The notes beneath the pieces were generated by a model, which saw only the letters and a program-made list of their open reading frames with translations, was not told where the DNA came from and did no database searches. The position numbers were made by a program, and so were the translations under genes. From NCBI GenBank assembly GCA_002255925.1, contig NKIH01000009.1, forward strand, positions 1-64,000: a stretch of DNA of 64,000 nucleotides, given 5' to 3'. Source of the DNA: Burkholderiales bacterium PBB6 (lineage in GTDB: Bacteria; Pseudomonadota; Gammaproteobacteria; Burkholderiales; Burkholderiaceae_C). Below are positions 29,858 through 36,897 of the stretch, piece by piece (positions within the stretch are counted from its first letter, which is position 1; every line of letters begins with the position of its first letter).

Positions 29858-31165
29858 ATGCGGGGTAAAAATCTCCTTTCAGACAAGGCAATCCGGGCTG
29901 CGCTCAAGAGTGCTGCTGAGGCCGGAAAAGTCGTCACAGTCAATGACGGCGCTGGCCTGACCCTTGAGGCTCAGTCGTCGGGCCAGGTCGGCTGGTGGCG
30001 TGTGCGCTATTGGGTGGATGGCAAAGCCAATCGCCTGAGCGTGGGCGTCTACCCTGATGTTTCCTTGAGTGCCGCGCGCGAGCGAAGGGATCAGACGCGA
30101 GAGCTAGTTGCGGCAGGTGCCGACCCCAGCGAGGACCGCAAGGCGGAAAAGGCCGCACGGACTCAGAAGGCGCTGGCGCGCAAGCTGGAGGCCGAGGGTA
30201 AGCCCGGACCGGGGACGTTTGAGTTTGTTGCCCGTGAGTGGCTGACGACGGTTCATAGCGCCAAGGTGTCGCCCGGCCATGCAGAGCGCACCCGCATCCG
30301 TTTGGAGCAAGACGCTTTCCCTTGGATTGGTCGACGACCCATTGACGCCATTGAGGCGCCCGATCTGCTGGAGGCATTACGCCGGGTGGAGGCGCGCGGG
30401 GCTATCGAGACTGCCCACCGCGTCAAGGATGCCTGCGGGCAGGTGTTCCGCTATGGCATCGCCATTGGAGCTTGCAAGCGCAACCCGGCGGCAGACCTGA
30501 AGGACGCCCTGCGCCCGGTTGAGACCAAGCATCACGCGGCAATTACCGATCCCAAGCAGGTTGGCGACCTGCTGCGGGCAATGGCGGACTATCAGGGGCA
30601 CCCGGTAACGCGCGCTGCGCTTGGCCTATCGGCCTTGCTGTTGTTGCGGCCGGGCGAGCTTCGCCATATGGAGTGGGCATGGCTCGATCTGGGCAACGGG
30701 CTCCTAACCGTGCCGCCCGAGGTAATGAAGCGCAGCAAAGCCGACAAGGTAAACGGTGCGCCTCACGTTGTGCCGTTGGCACCCCAAGCCGTCGCCATCC
30801 TGCGCGACTTGCAACCCCTCACGGGTTCGGGTCGGTTCGTGTTCCCGGCGCTAACTTCAAGCCAGCGTTGCATGTCCGACAACACTGTGCGCAGTGCGCT
30901 CCGCCGGATGGGCTATGGCAACGACGACATGACGGCGCATGGATTCCGGGCCACGGCAAGAACCATGATTGCTGAGCGACTCGGCATTGCGCCTGAAGTG
31001 ATCGAGGCTCAATTGGCCCATGCAGTCGCGGACTCCTTGGGGCGAGCCTACAACCGCACTCAATATCTCGACCAACGCCGGGAAATGATGGGCCAGTGGG
31101 CGGACTACCTAGACCGGCTCCGAGTCGGGGCGCAAATCATTCCGTTGCCCGATCGCGCAGCCTGA
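29858..31165 (+). CDS. Tyrosine-type site-specific integrase (P4 type)
   Basis: A 435-residue recombinase. The N-terminal DUF4102-type arm-binding domain (LLSDKAIRAALKSA ... GGLTLE-like GAGLTLEAQ, RLSVGVYPDVSLSAARERR) is followed by a core-binding domain (TFEFVAREWLTTV). The catalytic domain has Arg in RPGELRHMEW, Lys near MKRSK, H-x-x-R in HGFRATART, a His in QLAHAV and the nucleophile Tyr in GRAYNRTQY. All catalytic residues appear intact. ATG 29858 is preferred; an upstream GTG (29834) lies among the arm repeats. P4-type integrases commonly use tRNA or ssrA 3' ends, as here. Confidence 0.93.
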   Translation: MRGKNLLSDKAIRAALKSAAEAGKVVTVNDGAGLTLEAQSSGQVGWWRVRYWVDGKANRLSVGVYPDVSLSAARERRDQTRELVAAGADPSEDRKAEKAARTQKALARKLEAEGKPGPGTFEFVAREWLTTVHSAKVSPGHAERTRIRLEQDAFPWIGRRPIDAIEAPDLLEALRRVEARGAIETAHRVKDACGQVFRYGIAIGACKRNPAADLKDALRPVETKHHAAITDPKQVGDLLRAMADYQGHPVTRAALGLSALLLLRPGELRHMEWAWLDLGNGLLTVPPEVMKRSKADKVNGAPHVVPLAPQAVAILRDLQPLTGSGRFVFPALTSSQRCMSDNTVRSALRRMGYGNDDMTAHGFRATARTMIAERLGIAPEVIEAQLAHAVADSLGRAYNRTQYLDQRREMMGQWADYLDRLRVGAQIIPLPDRAA

Positions 31166-31961
31166 TTGCCCTGTGTTTTCGTTGGCTCGCCGCAGTTTGC
31201 GAGGTCAGCCTCGCTGTCGACGACAAACGCTTCAAGTGTTCGCTGGCAACAACCTCCTCATGCAGGAACACGGCCAGAAGCGTCCCCCTGGGCGGGGCTG
31301 CGCAGTCGAAAGTGCAGGGCGAGTTCTTAACGAAGTCAAACCATGAAGTTAGCGGTAGGTTAGTGGGTTTTGCAGGGGGCGTCACCTATGGCGAAGCGGG
31401 TTCTCTCCAACGCGCACTCACCCGCGACCCCGTGTGACTCGCCCATGCACATCAGCGTCTAGGGCAAGGTTCTGATCGCCGACATGTACAGCAACGTACA
31501 AGGCGCCGTAGAACAACCAGAAGACAGTTTCGAGCGTGTGCCGTTTTAATCAGCATCAGGCTCCACGAGGTGTGGGGGACTGTGCGGAATCGTGCGGAAT
31601 CGTGAGGAATCAGGAGCTTAGGGAGCGTCAAGAGCAGTGTTCACGCTATATCTCAACTGAATTTCCACGGCCTATCCACAGACTTGTCCACAGCGGATAG
31701 TTTTTGGGGCGATTATCATCACCGCACAGGAACTGGATGGAACTACATGAACCTCTAGCCGAGGTCATCAGCGAAATCCAGAGCTTGTAAAAAGTTGAAG
31801 GCCCCGAGGTGGTGGAACACCAGAGGGCCTTCGGCGCCGGGGCGCATTGTCAAACTTGGACGGATGACAGTGCGAAGGGTACACCAAGTGGTGTCAGTGG
31901 AGTACTGACCCACGGCTCGTACCTGCCCGGCGTTTGAGTTCTTCAACGCAAAAGGGCACAC
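31166..31961. other. 796-bp region without a supported gene; candidate replication origin
   Basis: No frame here has a ribosome-binding site or recognisable product. Visible structures are three tandem 10-bp repeats (31581-31610, form CGTGCGGAAT), two DnaA-box-like 9-mers CTATCCACA (31672-31680) and TTGTCCACA (31684-31692), each one base from TTATCCACA, and an inverted repeat GAAGGCCC/GGGCCTTC near 31797-31834. The area is richer in A and T near 31610-31750 than its surroundings. Confidence 0.4.
31581..31610 (+). repeat. Three tandem 10-bp repeats
   Basis: TGTGCGGAAT, CGTGCGGAAT and CGTGAGGAAT follow each other without spacer. They lie about 60 bp upstream of two DnaA-box-like sites and could be iterons for the element's replication protein. 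Confidence 0.7.
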
Positions 31962-32240
31962 ATGAGCCAGAAAACACGCGCCGCGCTTTCCATCCTGCGC
32001 CGCAACCAAGTCGAAGCCGAATCAGGCTACTCGCGCTCCACGATCTATCTGCGCATGGCGCAAGGGTTGTGGCCCAAGCCAGTCTCAATCGGCGCCCGTG
32101 CGGTCGGTTGGCCTTCGGGTGAAGTCGATGCGCTAAACGCGGCTCGCATTGCGGGCAAGACGGACCTTGAAATCCGGGAGCTGGTGACCCGACTCCGGGT
32201 TGAGCGCGCCAACCTCGTTGCAACCGGGGGTGCCCAATGA
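31962..32240 (+). CDS. AlpA-family phage regulatory protein
   Basis: A 92-residue winged-helix/MerR-like DNA-binding protein. Residues about 16-65 match the AlpA family: EAESGYSRSTIYLRMAQGLW (helix-turn-helix), PKPVSIGARAVGWPSGEVDALNAAR. In the P4-type islands where AlpA was described it activates excision by controlling the integrase; it often acts as an excisionase. Its stop overlaps the next start (ATGA, 32237-32240). It is the first gene of the coupled run that ends at 35263. Confidence 0.88.
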   Translation: MSQKTRAALSILRRNQVEAESGYSRSTIYLRMAQGLWPKPVSIGARAVGWPSGEVDALNAARIAGKTDLEIRELVTRLRVERANLVATGGAQ

Positions 32241-32572
32241 CCGGCCGCTGCAACGAAATCCAAAGCAAGGCCGTTCCTGCCAACCTGGCCGATGTAGCTC
32301 TTGTCGAAGCCACAACATGTGCCGCCGCTGGCGCTATGTCGGTAAGTTGGTGGCATGAGGCGGTCAGGCTGGGTCGTGCACCCGCGCCTGTGATTCGTCA
32401 GCCCCGTTGCACCCGCTGGAAATTGTCCGACGTTCGTGCCTTCTGGGAAGCCTTTGCCCGCCAGGGCAGTAGCGATCCGCGAGCAGGTGAAGGTGTGAAG
32501 GCACAAGCCATAAGGGCTAGCCGCGCCGCTCAAGCAAAGCGCGTTGCAGTTCAACAAGACGGGGAGGGCTGA
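32237..32572 (+). CDS. Small DNA-binding protein, AlpA-like
   Basis: A 111-residue protein coupled to alpA by an ATGA overlap. Residues about 17-76 (ADVALVEATTCAAAGAMSVS, then WWHEAVRLGRAPAPVI, then WKLSDVRAFWEAF) follow the same order as AlpA/excisionase-type winged helices: recognition helix, wing with a basic patch, then a W-x-x-x-D-V-R-A-F-W helix. It may be a second regulator or excisionase. The C-terminal 35 residues are basic and Ala-rich. Confidence 0.6.
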   Translation: MTGRCNEIQSKAVPANLADVALVEATTCAAAGAMSVSWWHEAVRLGRAPAPVIRQPRCTRWKLSDVRAFWEAFARQGSSDPRAGEGVKAQAIRASRAAQAKRVAVQQDGEG

Positions 32573-32576
32573 AGAC

Positions 32577-32876
32577 ATGCGTAATTCCTTCAATCCTTCG
32601 CCCGAGCGTATCGACGCATTGCACGCTATCCGTGACCGAAACAAGGGGGAGGCATCTGCTACACAGCGCGCCCGCCTGCTGGATGCCCTGCAGACCTTGG
32701 GCCATGTCACAACCTTTGAAGCAATGCGCTTCTTGGATATTTTCGATCCCCGACCGCGAAAGCTGGAGCTGGTCCGGGAGGGGCACGAAATCGTGACGAC
32801 ACGACGACCTGTCGAAACCGAGTCTGGTGAACGGCACAGTGTCGGTGTGTACTCGTTGGTCAGGGGGCGCGTATGA
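32577..32876 (+). CDS. Helix-turn-helix protein (HTH_39-like)
   Basis: A 99-residue protein; ATG 32577 is preceded by GGGGAGGG about 9 bases upstream. Residues about 27-93 (ATQRARLLDALQTLGHVTT, FEAMRFLDIFDPRPRKLELV, GHEIVTTRRPVET) follow the phage helix-turn-helix_39 plan: a first helix T-Q-R-x-R-L-L, a T-T-x-E-A turn, R-x-x-E-L and G-x-x-I wing. A role in transcription or replication control of the element is inferred. It overlaps the next gene by ATGA. Confidence 0.65.
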   Translation: MRNSFNPSPERIDALHAIRDRNKGEASATQRARLLDALQTLGHVTTFEAMRFLDIFDPRPRKLELVREGHEIVTTRRPVETESGERHSVGVYSLVRGRV

Positions 32877-33067
32877 AGTGCCGCGCCGATACCCCAAAGG
32901 ATGAAGGCCCGGCCGTTGCGAGCGGTCGAGCCTTCAAGGGTCAAACTCAAAACTACAAGCAAGATTTTGAACGGACAGGCGTTCGAGGGCAAGTCGCCGG
33001 GTCAATGACGCCGGGCCGGTTGCCCGCACTGTGCTTGGCACAGCCAATTGAATGGGGGCAACCATGA
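32873..33067 (+). CDS. 64-residue protein of unknown function
   Basis: A tiny frame supported by its context: its ATG overlaps the previous stop (ATGA, 32873-32876) and its own stop overlaps the next ATG (33064-33067). The product is basic and polar with three Cys (MKCRADTPKDEG at the start, LPALCLAQPIEW near the end). No domain is recognised. It might serve only to couple translation of the following primase fragment. Confidence 0.5.
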   Translation: MKCRADTPKDEGPAVASGRAFKGQTQNYKQDFERTGVRGQVAGSMTPGRLPALCLAQPIEWGQP

Positions 33068-33525
33068 AGCGATTTGTACGCGACATGCTTCCCGACCCGA
33101 TTAGGTTCTACGAGGCCGAGGGGTTGCAATTGACTGGCCCCGGTAAGTGGAAGACCACGCGGTGCCCATTTCATGGCGGTAGCGACTCCATGCGGGTGAA
33201 CAGCGAGTCCGGCGCTTTCAAGTGCATGGCTTGCGAGGTTCATGGGGGCGATGTGCTGAGCTTCTACATGCAACGGCAGAGCATTGATTTTCTGGATGCT
33301 GCCGAGGCGTTAGGCGCGACGGTGTCTGACGGTGCTGTGCCGAGTCCTGCCCGCAAAGCCACCTTGTCCGCACCGGCCGCGCTGGCCTTGCTCCAGTCAG
33401 AGGCTTGGCTGATTGCTTGCACTGCGCTCAGCACGGCGGAGGCCGTGAAGGATCAAGCCGACCGTTTACGGTTGATTGAAGCCGCGCGAACCATTCAGAA
33501 CATCATGCAGGAGGCTGGCACATGA
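33064..33525 (+). CDS. CHC2 zinc-finger protein (primase zinc-binding domain only)
   Basis: A 153-residue protein. Residues about 35-70 form a CHC2 zinc finger like that of DnaG primases: CPFH, then after about 15 residues FKCMAC, then GGDVLSFYM. The DnaG TOPRIM catalytic domain is absent and the rest is an Ala-rich helical region. It overlaps the downstream helicase gene by ATGA, so the pair probably works together: template recognition by the finger and unwinding by the helicase. Primer synthesis would have to come from elsewhere. Confidence 0.82.
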   Translation: MKRFVRDMLPDPIRFYEAEGLQLTGPGKWKTTRCPFHGGSDSMRVNSESGAFKCMACEVHGGDVLSFYMQRQSIDFLDAAEALGATVSDGAVPSPARKATLSAPAALALLQSEAWLIACTALSTAEAVKDQADRLRLIEAARTIQNIMQEAGT

Positions 33526-34748
33526 ACCCCTTGCAGAAGCCGAATTGGGGAAAGCTAGAGGCTGACCGCGCCAAGGTATTGGCTGCACATGCCCCACCTG
33601 CGGCGCCAGTTGTGCCCGCTGTGCGCTTATTGCGTGGCGATGCTGTCGTGCTGGAGGCTGTGCAGTGGGCGTGGCACGGGTTCCTGCCTGCGGGGATGTT
33701 GACGCTGCTGGGCGGCGCTCCCGGATGTGGCAAGACCACGATTGCGCTGGATCTGGCTGCGACGATTACTCGTGGCGCACATTGGCCCGACGGCTCAAAG
33801 TGTCTTCAGGCTGGTGACGTTTTGGTGTGGAGTGGTGAGGATCCACCGCCGGTTACTGCCGCGCGCTTGGTTGCTTCCGGTGCAGACATGAGCCGGGTTC
33901 ACTTTGTAGACGGCGTGACCGGCTGCGAAGGGGAGGGCTTCGATCCTGGCCGACACATGGACTTATTGGAGTCCACCGCTGGCAAGTTGCCCGCGCCGCG
34001 ACTGTTGATCCTTGATCCCATCGTGTCGGCCGTCACTGGCGACGGGCACAAGTCAAACGACGTGCGCCGCTCACTTCAGCCGGTGGTCGATCTGGCGCAC
34101 AGGCTGGGTTGTGCTGTGCTGGGCATCACCCACTTCAGCAAGGGCACAGGCGGCCGTGATCCAGTGGAGCGCATTACAGGCAGTTTGGCGTTTGCTGCGC
34201 TTGCTCGCTTGGTGCTGGTTGCCGCAAAGGTGAAGCGGGAGGACGACGACGAACCCCGGCGGGTGTTGGTTCGCGCCAAATCAAACATTGGCCCCGATGA
34301 CGGCGGGTTCGCATATGGACTTGAGCGGGTAACGGTTGCGCCGGACGTTGAAGGCCAGCGGGTGGTGTGGATGGAGCCGCTGGAGGGTACTGCGCGCGAA
34401 GTGCTGGCCGAGGCCGAGGCAGAAGCTGGCGACGACGAAGGCGAAGCGGCCGATGTTGATGGCTTCCTGCGTGGGTTGCTCGCTACTGGACCGATGACTG
34501 CCCGAGCGGTCAAAGCAGACGCGGACGGTGCTGGGTATGCGTGGCGCACTGTTCAAAGGGCATCGAGGCGAATCGATGTTGAGAAGCGCAAGGACGGCAT
34601 GAAGGGTGGTTGGCTTTGGGCCTTGGCCCCGAGCAAGAAGGCGCCACTTCGATACGAAGGCGCCGAAGAACCCAGCTTTCAGAGTGAGGCGCCTTTGGCA
34701 CCTTCGGCAGGTGGCGTGGCACCTTCGGACGATTGCGAGGTGTTTTGA
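33522..34748 (+). CDS. RepA-like hexameric replicative helicase (AAA ATPase)
   Basis: A 408-residue protein of the RecA-fold AAA_25/RepA type. Walker A is GGAPGCGKTTIALDLA near residue 64; Walker B is PRLLILDPIVSAVTGDG near 164; GITHFSKG near 203 matches the sensor/arginine region of plasmid RSF1010 RepA-like helicases. The C-terminal part after about residue 290 is acidic (AEAEAEAGDDEGEAADV), then a winged-helix-like segment (GPMTARAVKADADGAGYAW), with a low-complexity tail. Role inferred: unwinding at the element's origin. Confidence 0.85.
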   Translation: MNPLQKPNWGKLEADRAKVLAAHAPPAAPVVPAVRLLRGDAVVLEAVQWAWHGFLPAGMLTLLGGAPGCGKTTIALDLAATITRGAHWPDGSKCLQAGDVLVWSGEDPPPVTAARLVASGADMSRVHFVDGVTGCEGEGFDPGRHMDLLESTAGKLPAPRLLILDPIVSAVTGDGHKSNDVRRSLQPVVDLAHRLGCAVLGITHFSKGTGGRDPVERITGSLAFAALARLVLVAAKVKREDDDEPRRVLVRAKSNIGPDDGGFAYGLERVTVAPDVEGQRVVWMEPLEGTAREVLAEAEAEAGDDEGEAADVDGFLRGLLATGPMTARAVKADADGAGYAWRTVQRASRRIDVEKRKDGMKGGWLWALAPSKKAPLRYEGAEEPSFQSEAPLAPSAGGVAPSDDCEVF

Positions 34749-35263
34749 TGGGGGCGCCTGACCTACTTGAACACCTGCGCCTTGCTGGCGTGGCACTTGT
34801 GGCGACTGAGGACGGCCGGATAAAGGTTACGCCTGCAAGCGCGTTAACGGATGTGGAGCGAGATTCGATCAAGGCCCACAAGGCTGAGTTGCTGGCGCTG
34901 CTTGTCTGTGAAGTCGGCTTGGACGGCCCGACTGACGATGTTCCGGTGCGCCTACCTGAGTCAGCGGCCCGCGAGGCCAGGTTGATTCATTGGGGCTGGG
35001 GACCGCCCGAGGCGGAGGCAATTGCCGAGCGACTAACTAGAAGTGTGCAAGACGGCGACGACAGGGTGACTTGTGCCGCTGACTGCGCGCATTACCGCCA
35101 GTCACGCTGCGTCAACTTCCGGCAAGCCGGGTTGTCTGCGGATGCCATCGCAAGGGAGTTGGCAGTTCTACCGCAACGCTGCCGAGGGTTCGCCGCCGCT
35201 ACAGGGGAGGGGGCGGTTCAAAAGTCGGGCCAAAGGTTGCAGGAAACCGATCCCAACCCCTGA
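34748..35263 (+). CDS. TubC-docking-like protein with Cys-rich C-terminus
   Basis: A 171-residue protein whose ATG shares one base with the helicase stop (TGATG). Residues about 4-50 (LLEHLRLAGVALVATEDGRI, KVTPASALTD, HKAELLALL) match the TubC N-terminal docking-domain fold, known from polyketide/peptide synthetases but also present in mobile-element replication genes. A Cys cluster follows (CAADCAHYRQSRC, then a C in LPQRCRGF), probably a zinc site. It is the last gene of the coupled run; no function is known. Confidence 0.65.
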   Translation: MGAPDLLEHLRLAGVALVATEDGRIKVTPASALTDVERDSIKAHKAELLALLVCEVGLDGPTDDVPVRLPESAAREARLIHWGWGPPEAEAIAERLTRSVQDGDDRVTCAADCAHYRQSRCVNFRQAGLSADAIARELAVLPQRCRGFAAATGEGAVQKSGQRLQETDPNP

Positions 35264-35505
35264 GAAGCATAAACAGCCAAAGAAAAGATGCCTCTGGGCG
35301 CTAGGTTTGTGGTCATGGGCATCGGCTTGCATGTGGGAAGGCGTTCGGCGACGATACCCACCGTCGGTGGTGGTTTTCATAACGCGTTACGGGGCTCCGG
35401 CCAAAGGTGAGTTAGTGAACGTCTGCAAAACCCCCATCTGTCGGACGATTGAGGCGCGGCTAGCCCGGGCGAGAGACGATCTGAGCCTGTTTTGAATTTT
35501 GTGTG

Positions 35506-36021
35506 CTATGCCAGCAGTCTTCGTACATGCTCACTGGCAGCCACAGCCGCCGGTGATTTGCCATCGCCGTTCCTCGCGTGTGCATCTGCACCCGACGCCA
35601 GCAGCATCCGGACGGGACGTTCTAGCCCTCGCTGCGCACAATGGTGCAGCAGACTGTTTCCTCTGACACGGTCGACTGCAAGTGCCAGAGTGGGATCAGC
35701 GTCCAGCGACGCCAGCATGGCCTCTAGTGCTTCCTCATCTAGTTGGCCGGTGCGTTCAAAATGTACTTTCCCCAGCCTGGCTGTCGCTAGCAGTACCTGC
35801 CTTTGCTTGTCCGCACGCTCAAGGGCAAGCTCGGTGGCCTGCATCTCTCTTTCATTCAGGTCCCGTAGTTCTGCCACTCGTAGCTTTATGTACCTCGCAA
35901 CGGCTTTTTTCTCGTCGCCGTCAGCCTCCACCAGCGCCATTGCCGCTACTGCTGGAACCATCGACCGGCTTGCAACTTCTGAGAGTGCAGTTTCATAAAA
36001 CTGAGATTCGTTTGCCTGCAT
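35506..36021 (-). CDS. Ankyrin-repeat protein (element cargo)
   Basis: A 171-residue protein on the strand opposite to the rest of the element. ATG 36021 is selected by the GGAAGGGG ribosome-binding site; longer in-frame sequence upstream lacks such support. Residues about 30-80 are a charged helix with coiled-coil character (KAVARYIKLRVAELRDLNER). The C-terminal 60 residues hold about two ankyrin repeats (GNSLLHHCAQRGLERPVRML, then GADAHARNGDGKSPAAVA). There is no signal peptide. Position beside the right att site and reversed orientation mark it as cargo, possibly a defence, antitoxin-like or regulatory protein; this is inference. Confidence 0.75.
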   Translation of the reverse strand: MQANESQFYETALSEVASRSMVPAVAAMALVEADGDEKKAVARYIKLRVAELRDLNEREMQATELALERADKQRQVLLATARLGKVHFERTGQLDEEALEAMLASLDADPTLALAVDRVRGNSLLHHCAQRGLERPVRMLLASGADAHARNGDGKSPAAVAASEHVRRLLA

Positions 36022-36272
36022 TGATTGCCCCTTCCCCGTTGCCAAGCGCGTGCTTCTGTACGCAAAACTCAAACCAATACTTGCTGCGCAACAGTCCGAT
36101 TTTGCTGCGACGAAATGTGGCCTCATGCTATCGCGACTAACCAGCCACACCACAGCTTGGGAAGTCGGGTCATCCTTCCGGCGACGCTGCGCATCCGCAC
36201 TCTTGGTGCGCGGGGTTTCAGGCAATTGGTAGTTAAGAAACGCTAAGGATGGAGGCGCGGCAAGCACATCAT

Positions 36273-36296
36273 TGACCGCACAACTTTCAGCACAAC
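36273..36296 (+). repeat. Integrase arm-type repeat, right end
   Basis: TGACCGCACAAC, TTT, CAGCACAAC: identical to 29795-29818 except for the 2 bases AA to TT. It is in the same orientation and lies 54 bp inside the right att site, as expected for an integrase arm site. Confidence 0.7.
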
Positions 36297-36349
36297 TCGG
36301 AAGTGCTGTTGTCCTAGAAGCTAGGATTCATGCGGGTTGCAGCGTTGTT

Positions 36350-36371
36350 TTCAAGTGACCCCGGCCCACCA
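36350..36371 (+). other. attR: decayed copy of the ssrA 3' end
   Basis: TTCAAGTGACCCCGGCCCACCA aligns to the ssrA tail with four mismatches and one missing base. It is followed at 36405 by a terminator resembling the one after ssrA. The copy is too poor to be a certain attR, but position, terminator and arm repeat all agree. The rest of 36022-36448 holds no gene. Confidence 0.5.
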
Positions 36372-36404
36372 TCACAACGTTCGCGCTAGATCGCGAACAA
36401 CTGG

Positions 36405-36441
36405 AAAGCCCTGTGTCAAACGACCCAGGGCTTTTTCTTTG
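36405..36441 (+). terminator. Terminator, probably the original ssrA terminator displaced by integration
   Basis: AAAGCCCTG and CAGGGCTTT make a 9-bp stem followed by TTTTTCTTTG. The 3' side AGGGCTTTTTCTTTG is identical to the terminator at 29715-29755. No plus-strand gene ends just upstream, which fits a terminator left behind when the element separated it from ssrA. Confidence 0.7.
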
Positions 36442-36448
36442 GGTTTTC

Positions 36449-36742
36449 TCACCGCGTCTGCAGCACCCACTCCAAGGCCAACGCTGCAATCTGGTTTTTC
36501 GACAGATCCGTGTGGCTACACAGCTGGTCAATCTGGGCGTGAGTGTCCGGGCCCAATGTGCAGGTCACTTTCGTCGGCGCAGTCATCGCCGCGCCGGCCA
36601 GTGCCCGCTGGGTGATCCCCTGGCCCAGCAGCGCTGGGTTGGCCACGAAGGCGGCCACGCCCGTGGTGATGGCTGCTGAGCGGTTGATGCCGGCGGTAGA
36701 TTCGCGCAGCTGCGTGGGAATCAGGAGGGTGGTGGTTCGCAT
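36449..36742 (-). CDS. Ribbon-helix-helix protein
   Basis: A 97-residue protein starting at ATG 36742 (MRTTTLLIPTQLRES). The C-terminal 45 residues (KVTCTLGPDTHAQIDQLC, then LSKNQIAALALEWVLQ) have the beta-strand then two-helix order of CopG/Arc repressors. The middle is Ala-rich. It lies immediately outside the right end of the integrated element and so may be an old chromosomal gene; no toxin partner is adjacent. Confidence 0.55.
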   Translation of the reverse strand: MRTTTLLIPTQLRESTAGINRSAAITTGVAAFVANPALLGQGITQRALAGAAMTAPTKVTCTLGPDTHAQIDQLCSHTDLSKNQIAALALEWVLQTR

Positions 36743-36897
36743 GGTGGGGTTGTACCACCGGGCGTTTGAGGGCATGTTCAGCCTGACAGGGGCTGATGTC
36801 CCCACGCCAGCACCACTGCGCGCCACTGGCTACGATGTCCCTCACGTTGACTGTGTTTTTCGCGCGGTCATTCCCAATCCCACCAAAAGGACAATTC

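Larger units (their letters stand above)
29685..36371 (+). mobile_element. Integrative element in ssrA (about 6.7 kb, satellite or island type)
   Basis: The left boundary is the ssrA 3' end with an integrase gene 173 bp inside. The right boundary is a decayed ssrA tail (36350-36371) followed by a second ssrA-type terminator (36405-36441). Direct repeats of 24 bp (22 identical) occur at 29795-29818 and 36273-36296. Genes: integrase, AlpA, three small coupled genes, CHC2 zinc-finger fragment, RepA-like helicase, TubC-like protein, and ankyrin protein on the opposite strand. No structural phage or transfer genes are present, so it probably relies on another element to move. Confidence 0.78.

Noticed and set aside
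31096-31437. 113-codon frame running out of the integrase 3' end
   Set aside because: It begins inside the integrase in another phase and has no ribosome-binding site; the gene-free region after it is better explained by repeats and possible origin sequences.
31755-32009. Minus-strand frame of 84 codons before alpA
   Set aside because: It overlaps the alpA start region and ribosome-binding site, with no support of its own.
35073-35495. 140-codon frame overlapping the TubC-like gene in another phase
   Set aside because: The first 60 codons shadow a supported gene; the remainder lacks a start with ribosome-binding site and any known motif.
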